From NCBI GenBank assembly GCA_018003035.1, contig JAGNEX010000003.1:76845-140844 (forward strand): 64,000 bases of DNA, given 5' to 3'. The notes below the pieces were generated by a model, which made no database searches, had not been told where the DNA came from, and saw nothing but the letters and a program-made list of their open reading frames with translations. This DNA is from Acidimicrobiia bacterium (GTDB taxonomy: Bacteria; Actinomycetota; Acidimicrobiia; IMCC26256; JAGNEX01). The position numbers and the translations under genes are program-made. Positions 41,816 through 50,202 of the stretch are shown piece after piece. Within the stretch, counting starts at the first letter, position 1. Every line of letters starts with the position of its first letter.

Positions 41816-42640
41816 ATGTTGCTCTTGTGGTCCCCTAAAGGTGGGGTGGGTACGACCACCGTGGTCGCCGGCTTGGCAGCGCACTGTTTTGGTCGGATCC
41901 CGGTTCTCATCGTCGACCTTGGCGGGGACGTCGCTGCGATGCTCGGCTGCGAACCACCCGAGACGGGCTGGGGCGATTGGGTTACCGCCCAAGCAGCGCC
42001 TGCATCAGGTGCCCTGATCCGTTCGTCGTCCCTGGTCGCACCCGATGTTCGCCTTCTCGCCCCGGGGCGGGTTGGCCAGTCGCAACTTATGGGCCGGTTC
42101 GGTGGGCGCGTCGGACGTACGAACGGCTGGCCGTCGTCGGACGGCTTAGAGGGCGAACCAGGCCATGCCGACGCTCGAACGTCGTCGTCAGCCTTCGTCA
42201 ATGGGTCGGTCAGCCGTGCGTTCTGGCAACAACTCTCCGGGTTCGACGGCATGGTGATCATCGACGCCGCCGACGGTCGACATCTCCTCGTCGACTGGTT
42301 CACAGTCCACGGCGCACAGGTCTGGATGACGATGCGTGGCTGCTACTTGGGGATGCGACGTGCTGCTCACGCTCGGACAGCCCTGGGGCCGCCCGACGGC
42401 ATCGTGTGGGTGTCGGAGGCTGGCCGGGCCATTCGGTCGGCCGACGCACAAAAGGTGTTACGCGCTCCGGTCGTCGCCGACGTGCCATGGCGGCCAGCGA
42501 TTGCCCGGGCGGTCGACGCGGGCCTGATCTTGAGACGGCCCCCAGAAGCTCTCAGCAGGGCGCTGGCGCCGGCGTGGAAGGCCATGCTCGGACAGTCGGG
42601 CCTTACCGTCCAGAGCGCATTGACGAGCGATGCCGCATGA
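41816..42640 (+). CDS. TadZ/CpaE-like ParA-family ATPase
   Basis: A 274-residue protein opening directly with the ATPase motif LLLWSPKGGVGTTTVVAGLA. VLIVDLGGDVAAMLG follows as switch/Walker B region and GMVIIDAADGRHLLVDWF downstream. There is no N-terminal receiver-like domain, unlike classical CpaE/TadZ. It corresponds in position to the septum-site/ssd-type gene that begins actinobacterial tad loci. TadZ proteins place the pilus machinery at the cell pole. The ATG is preceded by AAAGGA, and the stop overlaps tadA (ATGA), so it is cotranscribed with the Tad genes. The family call rests on the P-loop and context. Confidence 0.8.
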   Translation: MLLLWSPKGGVGTTTVVAGLAAHCFGRIPVLIVDLGGDVAAMLGCEPPETGWGDWVTAQAAPASGALIRSSSLVAPDVRLLAPGRVGQSQLMGRFGGRVGRTNGWPSSDGLEGEPGHADARTSSSAFVNGSVSRAFWQQLSGFDGMVIIDAADGRHLLVDWFTVHGAQVWMTMRGCYLGMRRAAHARTALGPPDGIVWVSEAGRAIRSADAQKVLRAPVVADVPWRPAIARAVDAGLILRRPPEALSRALAPAWKAMLGQSGLTVQSALTSDAA

Positions 42641-43734
42641 ACGTCAACACGCTCCCAGCGCTCATCCGTGGCGACGACGAAGGATTGCTCGACGTTGGTG
42701 TCGACGTCGACGCCGCTCGCCGAGAACTGACCGAGGAGGTGCGAGCGACCTTTGTGGTGGAGGCAACAGAGGACCTTGATCGGTTAACGCAACACGCACG
42801 TGACGAACGGTTCGGTCTTGGGCTGATAGATGCGCTCACCCAGCTCGACGGGGTGACCGAGGTCATGGTCAACCCCGACGGATCGGTTTGGGTCGAGCGG
42901 TGGGGCGACATGCACTCCACGCCCCACCGCCTCCAACCCGAACAGCGGACCATTTTCGTCGAACGTGCAATTCGGCCACTTGGCATCCGATTCGACCATG
43001 CGTCCCCGATAGCGGACGCTCGCCTGGCAAACGGCGACCGGCTTCATGCCGTCGGGCCGCCGGTTTCGCCTGGGGGGATCGCACTGACGGTTCGACGCCA
43101 CCGCACCGCGGGTTTTGCTTTGGCAGATTGGGAGCCATGTGCGTCGGTCTTGGGCGAGCTGGTCGATGAACAGGCCAACGTGTTGGTGGTTGGCGCAACC
43201 GGGTCGGGCAAGACGTCGGTGCTCGGCGCTCTATTGAGCGCAGCTCATCCCGCCCAGCGGATTGTCTGTGTGGAAGACACACTCGAGGTTGCGTGTCATC
43301 ACCCGAATGTCGTCCGCCTCGAAGCGCGCAGCTCCAACGCAGATGGATATGGGTCGGTGACGCTCCGCGACCTCGTTCGAGCCTCTTTGCGAATGCGGCC
43401 TGACCGCCTGGTCGTGGGCGAAGCCCGCGGGCCTGAGGCCCTCGACCTTCTCCTTGCGTTGCACTGCGGCCATCGCGGGTCGATGGCAACGCTGCACGCT
43501 CACGGTGCGGACGAAGCAATCGACCGGCTGGTTGCCCTGGCACTTCTGGCAGATCGCGGGGTCAGCGAGCGGGCATTGACGCGCATGGCGACGTCGTCAA
43601 TCGACGTGGTCATCGTCGTTGAAAAGGTCGGCGCCGAACGTGTCATTTCACGGATTGATCGTCGAGCATCGTCGGGGTGGCGCGCGATCTACCGATTGGC
43701 CGAAACCTTGTCGAGGAGCGAGCCATGTTTGTAG
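42637..43734 (+). CDS. tadA: Tad/type II-IV secretion ATPase (TadA)
   Basis: A 365-residue hexameric ATPase that drives pilus assembly. The N-terminal domain includes VTEVMVNPDGSVWVERWG and the ARLANGDRLHAVGPPVSPGG stretch. The motor has Walker A GATGSGKT (186-193), the Asp box (CVEDTLEVACHHPNVVRLEAR), Walker B RPDRLVVGEARGPEALDLLLA and the His box GHRGSMATLHAHGADEAIDRL. It lacks the N-terminal extension of GspE-type ATPases. The start ATG overlaps the upstream stop. A much longer in-frame extension upstream is rejected because it runs through the TadZ-like gene in another frame. Confidence 0.95.
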   Translation: MNVNTLPALIRGDDEGLLDVGVDVDAARRELTEEVRATFVVEATEDLDRLTQHARDERFGLGLIDALTQLDGVTEVMVNPDGSVWVERWGDMHSTPHRLQPEQRTIFVERAIRPLGIRFDHASPIADARLANGDRLHAVGPPVSPGGIALTVRRHRTAGFALADWEPCASVLGELVDEQANVLVVGATGSGKTSVLGALLSAAHPAQRIVCVEDTLEVACHHPNVVRLEARSSNADGYGSVTLRDLVRASLRMRPDRLVVGEARGPEALDLLLALHCGHRGSMATLHAHGADEAIDRLVALALLADRGVSERALTRMATSSIDVVIVVEKVGAERVISRIDRRASSGWRAIYRLAETLSRSEPCL

Positions 43735-44699
43735 GCGTCGTACTCTTTGCTTTGTGTTGGGTGCTCTGGCGAGCCGGTTCCCCGCAGGCCTCGTACGCGG
43801 ACCCTTTTCGGCGGTCGGGTCAACAGGTCGGACCGCTGGACTCGGCCGTGGCTTTGGTGGAACCAGCAACGTCCAGCTCATCCTGGGCCCCAGAACGCTG
43901 CGACTTCGAGCGGTGTGAACGTCCTGTATCTGCGCCTGAGCTGGGTGTCCCTGAGAGATATAGCTCAGATCTCTGGGCTACAGAGCACTTCGGATACGAG
44001 CTAGAGGGCAGGCGTTCCCTGCCTCGTTCAATGCCCTTTGTTGGCAAGGCCGTCGACAATGCCCGACGAGCACGTTTCTCGCGGGATCTTCACCGAGATG
44101 GCGAGATGGTGCTGAGCGAGATTTCCCGCTCTGTACGCGCAGGTCGAACGATCGCGGGCGCGGTTCGTGCTGCATCGTGGGAGCCGCTCCTTGGCGCCCC
44201 TGCCACACAGTTGTTGCGCCAACGTCTCGACGTTGGGCGCTCGGTCGGCGAAGCTTTGGAGGTTGCGTCCTCCACCTTGGTTGGTAGCGCCGATTCTCGT
44301 TGCGTCCCCGTCGTGCGAGCGCTCAACGGAGTAGCGCTGGCAGATCGGTTGGGTGGGACGGCCGGCGATGCGATCGATCGCTACCTCGATGGCCTCCGGA
44401 TAACCATCGAGAACCGCCGGGAAGCCTGGGTGTTGTCCACCCAAGCGCGCCTCTCGGCGTGGGTGGTGTCGAGTCTGCCGTTGCTGGCCGTGTTCATACT
44501 GGCGTTGACCGATCCGGACTCCCTGACCGAGTTGGTCTCCGAACGATGGGGGCGCTTCGTCGTCGGGGCCGGTGTCGTCGCTGAACTGCTCGGTCTGGTC
44601 TGGATGCGACACCTCATTCGCACCACCCTCGTGGAATCGTTCGATCCCGGCGGTACATCAACCAGAGGCGAGTTCATTCAGACAGGTGGCGCCGCATGA
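43725..44699 (+). CDS. Tad pilus platform protein, TadB type (GSPII_F)
   Basis: A 324-residue inner-membrane protein. Residues 1-15 form an N-terminal helix. A cytoplasmic type II secretion F domain (about 110-210) has EMVLSEISRSVRAGRTIAGAV, RLDVGRSVGEALEVASS and ALNGVALADRLGGTAGDAIDRYLDGL. Two C-terminal membrane helices (about 240-260 and 275-305) follow. TadB and TadC form the platform on which TadA acts. The ATG lies ten bases inside the tadA 3' end, and its own stop overlaps the next gene (ATGA). Both overlaps imply coupled translation. Confidence 0.85.
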   Translation: MFVGVVLFALCWVLWRAGSPQASYADPFRRSGQQVGPLDSAVALVEPATSSSSWAPERCDFERCERPVSAPELGVPERYSSDLWATEHFGYELEGRRSLPRSMPFVGKAVDNARRARFSRDLHRDGEMVLSEISRSVRAGRTIAGAVRAASWEPLLGAPATQLLRQRLDVGRSVGEALEVASSTLVGSADSRCVPVVRALNGVALADRLGGTAGDAIDRYLDGLRITIENRREAWVLSTQARLSAWVVSSLPLLAVFILALTDPDSLTELVSERWGRFVVGAGVVAELLGLVWMRHLIRTTLVESFDPGGTSTRGEFIQTGGAA

Positions 44700-45388
44700 T
44701 TCTGGTCGGCGTGTGGGGCGCGACCGAGCAGCCCCAACTGTGGGCTCACGGGCTAGTCGTCGTGATTCTCGGCTACTGCTCTCGTCGGTGGTGGGCCGCT
44801 GCGGACCGCCGGGCCTCGGCTGATTCTGGGCTCCGTACGACGGGACGGAGCACCAGCTGGTCTCAAGTTCCATTCGTCCGGGTGGTGACGGGGCGCGGTC
44901 AGCGCCTTGCAGAACGGGAACGCAAACGAGTCGGTGCAGCAGAACTGCCCTATGTGGTGGAAGCGCTCCGCATGTGCTTACGCTCCGGCCACTCAGCGTC
45001 TGCTGCATGGCGGGCCGTTGGTGACAGCAGCGGCGGACACCTGGCTCAGGCCATGGTCGAAGCTGACGCGTGGGCTCGCCAGACAGGCAGTTCAATCACC
45101 GAAGCTTGGGTGCGTCTCGAAGACTCTGATCCGGTCTGGCGATCGACCGTTTCTGTGCTGCGGGACAGCCATCGCCTCGGCTCGGCCAGCGACGTTGCAT
45201 TGGCCGCCGTCGCGGACGAGGCACGACGCTCGGTGACCGCTCAGCAGCGAGCACGGATCCAGGCGCTGTCGATCAAGCTTCTGTTCCCCCTGCTGCTGTG
45301 CATACTTCCCGCGTTTGTGTGTTTGGCGATCCTGCCCAGCCTCGCCGGTTTAGCCGACGGCGCGTCGTTCGACCTCTCCGGCCGTTAG
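44696..45388 (+). CDS. Tad pilus platform protein, TadC type (GSPII_F)
   Basis: A 230-residue protein, shorter than TadB. It has an N-terminal hydrophobic segment (about 13-30), then an F domain with AAELPYVVEALRMCLRSGHSASAAWRAVG, SSITEAWVRLED and VSVLRDSHRLGSASDVALAAVADEARR. A C-terminal membrane stretch LLFPLLLCILPAFVCLAILP closes the protein. Pairing with the TadB-like protein is typical of the Tad platform. The start overlaps the TadB stop. A 155-base gap separates it from the pilin-like gene, which may allow separate control of pilin level. Confidence 0.83.
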   Translation: MILVGVWGATEQPQLWAHGLVVVILGYCSRRWWAAADRRASADSGLRTTGRSTSWSQVPFVRVVTGRGQRLAERERKRVGAAELPYVVEALRMCLRSGHSASAAWRAVGDSSGGHLAQAMVEADAWARQTGSSITEAWVRLEDSDPVWRSTVSVLRDSHRLGSASDVALAAVADEARRSVTAQQRARIQALSIKLLFPLLLCILPAFVCLAILPSLAGLADGASFDLSGR

Positions 45389-45543
45389 CGCCGCATCGGT
45401 CGCACTTGGGGGCCGCTGGCCGCACATCACTCGCATTCGAGGAGTCCGCCGCTTACCAATCGCATGGGGTGGCCGTTCGCCGTCGAGTGCCGCCGAGCCT
45501 CCGACGAGGCCCAAAGAAGGACAACAACCAGGAAGTCAACGTC

Positions 45544-45795
45544 ATGGATCTGTTACAAGACACGCCCAGCGACCCCATCGAACGCGATGTCGAGGTGGGC
45601 ACCGAAGAGCCGACTTCGACATCGCCAATCAAGTGGTCGGACGAATCGGGGCAGTCGACTGCCGAGTACGCGCTCGTAATGCTCGGCGCCGCAGCTGTTG
45701 CCACGTTGCTCATCACGTGGGCGACGGGCAGCGGAGCGATCGGTCGGCTGTTCGACGCGGTGGTGAACGACATCATCACGACCGTCACCGGCTGA
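45544..45795 (+). CDS. DUF4244/Flp-like pilin
   Basis: An 83-residue protein with an acidic N-terminal leader of 36 residues, then the Flp-type processing motif G36|QSTAEY, with Glu at +5 and Tyr at +6, and a hydrophobic helix ALVMLGAAAVATLLITW. The C-terminal segment IGRLFDAVVNDIITTVTG matches DUF4244, a small family in actinobacterial tad loci. The processing motif predicts cleavage by a prepilin peptidase; none is encoded in the window. The ATG has an AGGAAG site nine bases upstream. The stop overlaps the next start (TGATG). This is the likely major pilin. Confidence 0.85.
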   Translation: MDLLQDTPSDPIERDVEVGTEEPTSTSPIKWSDESGQSTAEYALVMLGAAAVATLLITWATGSGAIGRLFDAVVNDIITTVTG

Positions 45796-46382
45796 TGGGC
45801 GAGGCACCCCAGGTCGTCGGTTGGCCCCTGGCTTCAGAGTCGCCGTCGGAAGCCGTTCCAGTTCCGCCCACCTCGCTCGACCGGTCACGGGATGGTCGGG
45901 CGCTGCGATCAGCGAGGTCTGCACGACGTGGCGCGGGTACCCGTGGCAAGTGGACACGGCGAAGCTTGGGTTCGCCGAGTACGCCTCCGGCGTCTTCGAG
46001 GGGCGTTCGTTCGCGTCTGTCGGGATCGACGAGAGGCGACAGCGGTCAGGCGACTGTCGAATTTGCCGCTGTGCTGCTGCTCGTCGTGGTACTCGTCTTG
46101 CTGATGGCCCAGGTGCTGATGGTGGCTCAGGCTCGGGTGGCGGTTGAACACGCCGCCCGAGCCGGGGTGCGGGAACTCTCCGTTGGATCGAGCGGCCAGG
46201 AGGTCGACGCAGCGATCAAGGAGATCGATGGGCGCGCACGTCTGGCGTCCGCAGCGGGTGCGGCGTCCGGTGGTCAGTCCCGTGTGACGGTCGAACTCCG
46301 AGTCGCAACAGATGTGCCGATCGTCGGCGCGCTTCTACCGGACGTCACCGTGTCCGCGTCCGCTTCGGCGAGAACCGAATGA
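45795..46382 (+). CDS. TadE-like minor pilin with extended N-terminus
   Basis: A 195-residue protein. An unusual Arg/Ser/Pro-rich N-terminal region of about 95 residues precedes the pilin-like core GDSGQATVEFAAVLLLVVVL. That core keeps Gly, Glu at +5 and Phe at +6 of a prepilin-type cleavage site, then a hydrophobic helix and an external part QARVAVEHAARAGVRELSVG ... LPDVTVSASASARTE. TadE-like proteins are minor pilins or pseudopilins. The start is coupled to the DUF4244 stop. The long basic leader is odd: a start nearer the motif would be usual, but no closer in-frame ATG or GTG with a ribosome site was confirmed. Confidence 0.78.
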   Translation: MGEAPQVVGWPLASESPSEAVPVPPTSLDRSRDGRALRSARSARRGAGTRGKWTRRSLGSPSTPPASSRGVRSRLSGSTRGDSGQATVEFAAVLLLVVVLVLLMAQVLMVAQARVAVEHAARAGVRELSVGSSGQEVDAAIKEIDGRARLASAAGAASGGQSRVTVELRVATDVPIVGALLPDVTVSASASARTE

Positions 46383-46843
46383 GGGATCAGCGCGCCAAGG
46401 CTGAGCTCACGAAGAAATCGGGAGTCGCAAGACGGGTCCGGTCTTCGGAAGAGACCGGTTCGATGAGCGTTCTGGGCGCGGGTGTTATGGCCGTAGTGGT
46501 CGTGGCGATGCTGTGGCTCGTCACCCTCGGACGCGTCTCGTGGTCTCAGGCTCGAACCCAAACGGCAGCGGATATGGCGGCGTTGGCAGGCTCCGCCGTG
46601 GTGGCCGAACAAGCCAGCTGTACCGCCGCAGAACTCGCGGCGTTGACGGTCCTCGCGGAGTACGGGGCGACACTCGAAGGTTTCGAGTGCGGACAACGCG
46701 GCACGCGGGTTGTAGCCGCTCGGAACATCACGATCGCCGGGTTTGTCCGGACGGTTCGGGCCAAAGCGCAGGCCGAGGTTCAGTCGGAGACCCCGAGCGG
46801 GGAAGTGCTTCCGGGAGGTCAGACGATGCAGCAGGGTCCGTAG
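46379..46843 (+). CDS. Rv3654c-like TadE/pseudopilin-type protein
   Basis: A 154-residue protein. After a short basic start (RVRSSEETGSMSVLGAGVM) it has a single hydrophobic helix (VMAVVVVAMLWLVTLG) and an external domain with QTAADMAALAGSAV, two cysteines (SCTAAEL and FECGQRG) likely to pair, and a Gln/Pro-rich tail. The QTAADMAALA stretch is typical of the Rv3654c family that ends actinobacterial tad loci. The Glu of the pilin motif is missing, so it may not be processed by the peptidase. The start overlaps the preceding stop (ATGA). It is convergent with the helicase gene 38 bases away. Confidence 0.82.
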   Translation: MRDQRAKAELTKKSGVARRVRSSEETGSMSVLGAGVMAVVVVAMLWLVTLGRVSWSQARTQTAADMAALAGSAVVAEQASCTAAELAALTVLAEYGATLEGFECGQRGTRVVAARNITIAGFVRTVRAKAQAEVQSETPSGEVLPGGQTMQQGP

Positions 46844-46881
46844 CCGCCGACCGCTGGGTCGATGGGCGCTGCGGGGTTCCG

Positions 46882-49155
46882 CTAGCAGTCCTCGCTCTGA
46901 ATGATCTGGCCGAGGACTGCGAGTGCTGCCTGCTTGTCCAGGAACTCGTTCCAATTGCCGCACTTGGGCGACTGGATGCAGCCGGGACAACCACTGGAGC
47001 AGCCACAGTTCGATATGAGGTCGTAGGTGGCCTGGACATGTTTGACGCCGCGGCTGAAGGCAAGGTCCGCGATACCTGCACCGCCTGGGTACCCGTCATA
47101 AATGAACAGCGTTGGCGAACCGGTTTCAGGGTGGTCAGCCATAGACAGGCCGCCGACGTCCCAACGGTCACAGATCGCAAACAAGGGCAACATGCCGATC
47201 ATCGCGTGTTCAATGGCGTGCATTGCGGAAAGTACCTGCTCGTTCCCAAAATCGAGGAGGTCCATCACCGAGTTGTCGACCATCAACCACGACGCCCTGG
47301 TGACCAGTCGCTGGGGTGGCAGGTCCAGGTCCACCGTGTCGAGGACAACCCTCGTTGCGCGGTCCCGCACTTGGTAACCGGTGACACACGACTCGACGTC
47401 GACCGTTCCTACTGCCTGAGTGAACGCGCCGTGACGCTTCACAGCGTCGGTGTTGACCACCGATATCTCACTTGTCAGCCGCGCCTGGGTGTATTCCGAT
47501 CCGTCGGTGGTGACCAGCTCAGCTGATCGGTTCTCGAGGTCGAGTGATGTCACTTTGTAGTGGTGTCCCTGATGGACGTAGACAGCGCCAGGATGCACGC
47601 CCGAAGGTGCCCGTGTTGAATCGATCGTTCCAACCAGCAGCGGCTCTGATCCATCGACGCAGCGGAGACGAACCTCACCGCCCCCTCCCGATCGCAGGTC
47701 TACTTCGGCCGCTGGCGACCAAGTAGGGGCCCAGATCAACCCGCCGTCACGCACTAACAGCAGGTCGTCTCTCACAAGGTCGGTAACGATCTCGTCCATT
47801 CCATCGCCGAAGCGATCGCGGTCCCCAGGCGTTAACGGCAGCTCGGCCGCAGCGCACGCCACGTGCGCCCGAAGCATTCGGGGGTTCGACGGGTTCACTA
47901 CCGCAGGTTCAGGGGACCGACTGATGAACTGGTCGGGGTGATCGAAGTACCAGCTGTCGAGCTGATCGTCGCCGTTGACGACGATCGCGACTGACGGGCA
48001 ATCCCGCCGTCCTGCACGCCCAATCTGCTGGCGCATCGACGCGATCGTCCCAGGGAATCCGTTCAGCACCACCGCGTCGAGGCCTGGAATGTCGATTCCC
48101 AGCTCCAAAGCGTTTGTCGCAGCTAATGCCTTCAAAGAGCCGTCCCGGAAACGGTCTTCCAGCTCTCGTCGCTCCTGGGGCAGGAACCCACCTCGGTAGG
48201 CCGCGATCTGTGACTTGTGGTCTTGGAACATGGCCTGGGCCTGCGCGGCGATCGACTCAGCGTTTCGGCGTGAGCCGGCAAAGGCCAGCGACCGGTGCCC
48301 TTCCGCGGCGAACCGACCGAGCAGTCTGGCAACCTCGATATCGGCGCTGGCGATCGGTCGTCCATCGACGGGGATGGGTCGCCGCCACAACGCCAAACTC
48401 GACGCGGGTTTTGGTGAGCCATCGGAATCGATCACCTCGACCGAGACGCCCGCCACCGCCTCAGCAAGCTCCTTCGGGTTTCCGATAGTCGCCGACGTAA
48501 AACAGATTGTGGGGGTAGCTCCGTAGTGCTCACACAGCCTCAGCACACGGCGCAACACGTGCCCGACATGGCTTCCGAAGACGCCGCGCAACGAATGAAG
48601 TTCGTCGACGACGATCCACTGAAGCCGCATCAAGAACGTCGCCCACCGGCGATGCGCAGGAAGAATGGATCGGTGGCACATGTCGGGGTTGCTCAACAGC
48701 ACGTTCGCGTTCTGGCGCACCCATGACCGTTCGTCGGGGTGGGTATCGCCGTCGTAGCTGTACACGGCCAGTTCTGGGAGGAGCAGTGAGCGGAACGACT
48801 GGAGTTGGTCGGCAGCGAGGGCCTTTGTCGGAAACAAGCACAGGGCTGTTGCTGGGGCCGACCCGACCATGCTTTCGGCAATTGGAAGCTGATAGGCGAG
48901 CGACTTGCCAGAGGCTGTCCCAGTAGCGAGGACGACGTTGGTGCCATCACGGAGGGCGTCGATCGCCGCGACCTGATGGCTGTAGAGCTGGGTGATGCCT
49001 TTCCGGAGCAAGGCCTCCTGGAGCGATGGCGGAAGGCTGCGCTCGAGTTCTGCGTAGCTCGCGGAGCGCCCCTCGACCGGTAGAACGGTGACGTCGACTC
49101 CCCGGCCGCTGGCTTCATCGGCGAGCTGGCCAAGGACATTTTGAACGTCTGGCAT
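46882..49155 (-). CDS. DEAD/DEAH helicase with DUF1998 domain (MrfA-like)
   Basis: A 757-residue superfamily 2 DNA helicase. The N-terminal motor has LATGTASGKSLAYQLP (Walker A), FPTKALAADQLQS, DELHS (motif II variant DELH), FTSATIGNPKELA, the C-terminal motor motifs and QQIGRAGRRDCPS. The end carries the four-cysteine cluster CGCSSGCPGCIQSPKCGN of DUF1998, which binds zinc. The family includes Bacillus MrfA, acting in repair of mitomycin-type damage, and an actinobacterial homologue near topA and tad genes. It starts 12 bases after the LCP gene stop on the same strand, so it is probably last in a three-gene operon. Confidence 0.93.
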   Translation of the reverse strand: MPDVQNVLGQLADEASGRGVDVTVLPVEGRSASYAELERSLPPSLQEALLRKGITQLYSHQVAAIDALRDGTNVVLATGTASGKSLAYQLPIAESMVGSAPATALCLFPTKALAADQLQSFRSLLLPELAVYSYDGDTHPDERSWVRQNANVLLSNPDMCHRSILPAHRRWATFLMRLQWIVVDELHSLRGVFGSHVGHVLRRVLRLCEHYGATPTICFTSATIGNPKELAEAVAGVSVEVIDSDGSPKPASSLALWRRPIPVDGRPIASADIEVARLLGRFAAEGHRSLAFAGSRRNAESIAAQAQAMFQDHKSQIAAYRGGFLPQERRELEDRFRDGSLKALAATNALELGIDIPGLDAVVLNGFPGTIASMRQQIGRAGRRDCPSVAIVVNGDDQLDSWYFDHPDQFISRSPEPAVVNPSNPRMLRAHVACAAAELPLTPGDRDRFGDGMDEIVTDLVRDDLLLVRDGGLIWAPTWSPAAEVDLRSGGGGEVRLRCVDGSEPLLVGTIDSTRAPSGVHPGAVYVHQGHHYKVTSLDLENRSAELVTTDGSEYTQARLTSEISVVNTDAVKRHGAFTQAVGTVDVESCVTGYQVRDRATRVVLDTVDLDLPPQRLVTRASWLMVDNSVMDLLDFGNEQVLSAMHAIEHAMIGMLPLFAICDRWDVGGLSMADHPETGSPTLFIYDGYPGGAGIADLAFSRGVKHVQATYDLISNCGCSSGCPGCIQSPKCGNWNEFLDKQAALAVLGQIIQSEDC

Positions 49156-49167
49156 TCCCTGGCGGAC

Positions 49168-50202
49168 CTACAGACCTTGGAATCGGCCGCCGACGAAACG
49201 CACGTATTCGTCGCTTTGGACGATGCCGTCATCGGCCATGTCTGCCAACAGGCCTGCAGCGGCACCAGTTGGCCGAACCACCGACGCCGAACCGAGACGT
49301 CCCGACTCCGACGGCAAGAGGAAAGAGTCGATGTTGTCCGGTTCAAGGTCGAGAGCTAGCCGACCCAAGCGGTACAGCTCTGTTGGCGACATTCCAATGA
49401 AGGAGCCATGAGCCATGAACGCTTCGACGTACGAGATGGTTTCGACGATGCCGACGTTGCGCGACTGGAGTTCGCGAAGCGCCTCGATGATCAGCTGCCC
49501 CTGATTCATTGTCCGGCCCCAGTCGCCGCATCGCTCAGGGATTCCGTCGCAGGGCAGGCTCTTGCGGTTTCGCGAATACGCCAATGCTTGTCCGCCGTTG
49601 AGCTCGTTCTCGCCCGGCATGAACGCGGCGCCGGAGGCGGGATCGTCCATGCCATAAGGAACGTCGACGGTGATGGTTCCGATCGCGTCGACCACCGTCA
49701 AGAACTGGTCGAAGTCAACGGAGACGACGTAGTCAACAGGAATGCCCGTGAGGTTGGTGACAGCGGCGGCCTGTCCTTCCAGCCCTCCGAAGGTGAGGCC
49801 GGTGTTAATTCGTCCTTCGCCGCGTCCGGGGATCTCGGTCACCGTGTCGCGAGGAATGTTCAGCATGGTTGCGTGCTGTTCCTTGACGTTGATGCCGATC
49901 AGGTGGAGCGCGTCGCCGCGGGCGCCGTCGACCGCGTCGCCATACACATCCGGTCGGCCAACCCGGCTGTCAGACCCCACTATCAGGGCCCAGACCACAT
50001 CTGCAGACGCGCCTTGACCAGCCGATCGCCCAACCGCAGCGACCTGGAAGAGGGGAGCGGTCCCCGAGCGCTGCGGAGAGATGAACAACATCACCATGCC
50101 GAGGATGCCAGCAATGAGCGCAACGAGCGACAGTCCTGCAGCGCGCGCCAATCGGCCGACGAAGGCTCGGCCGGAAAAGTTGTGGTGAAAAAGTGTGGTC
50201 AT
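49168..50202 (-). CDS. LytR-CpsA-Psr (LCP) family cell-wall ligase
   Basis: A 344-residue membrane protein. One N-terminal helix (about 20-42) precedes an external LCP domain. Key elements are LIVGSDSR, RGDALHLIGIN, MLNIPRDTVTEI, INTGLTFGG, VDYVVSVDFDQFLTVVDAIG, ITVDVPYGMDD and LNGGQALAYSRNRKS, with R and D residues that hold the polyprenyl phosphate. LCP proteins attach teichoic acids, arabinogalactan or other glycans to peptidoglycan. The start overlaps the stop of the upstream membrane protein gene by four bases, and the helicase gene follows. Which glycan it handles is unknown. Confidence 0.93.
   Translation of the reverse strand: MTTLFHHNFSGRAFVGRLARAAGLSLVALIAGILGMVMLFISPQRSGTAPLFQVAAVGRSAGQGASADVVWALIVGSDSRVGRPDVYGDAVDGARGDALHLIGINVKEQHATMLNIPRDTVTEIPGRGEGRINTGLTFGGLEGQAAAVTNLTGIPVDYVVSVDFDQFLTVVDAIGTITVDVPYGMDDPASGAAFMPGENELNGGQALAYSRNRKSLPCDGIPERCGDWGRTMNQGQLIIEALRELQSRNVGIVETISYVEAFMAHGSFIGMSPTELYRLGRLALDLEPDNIDSFLLPSESGRLGSASVVRPTGAAAGLLADMADDGIVQSDEYVRFVGGRFQGL

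Noticed and set aside
41977-42636. A 220-residue N-terminal extension of TadA
   Set aside because: It runs through the TadZ-like gene in another frame; the ATGA overlap at 42637 gives a normal TadA.
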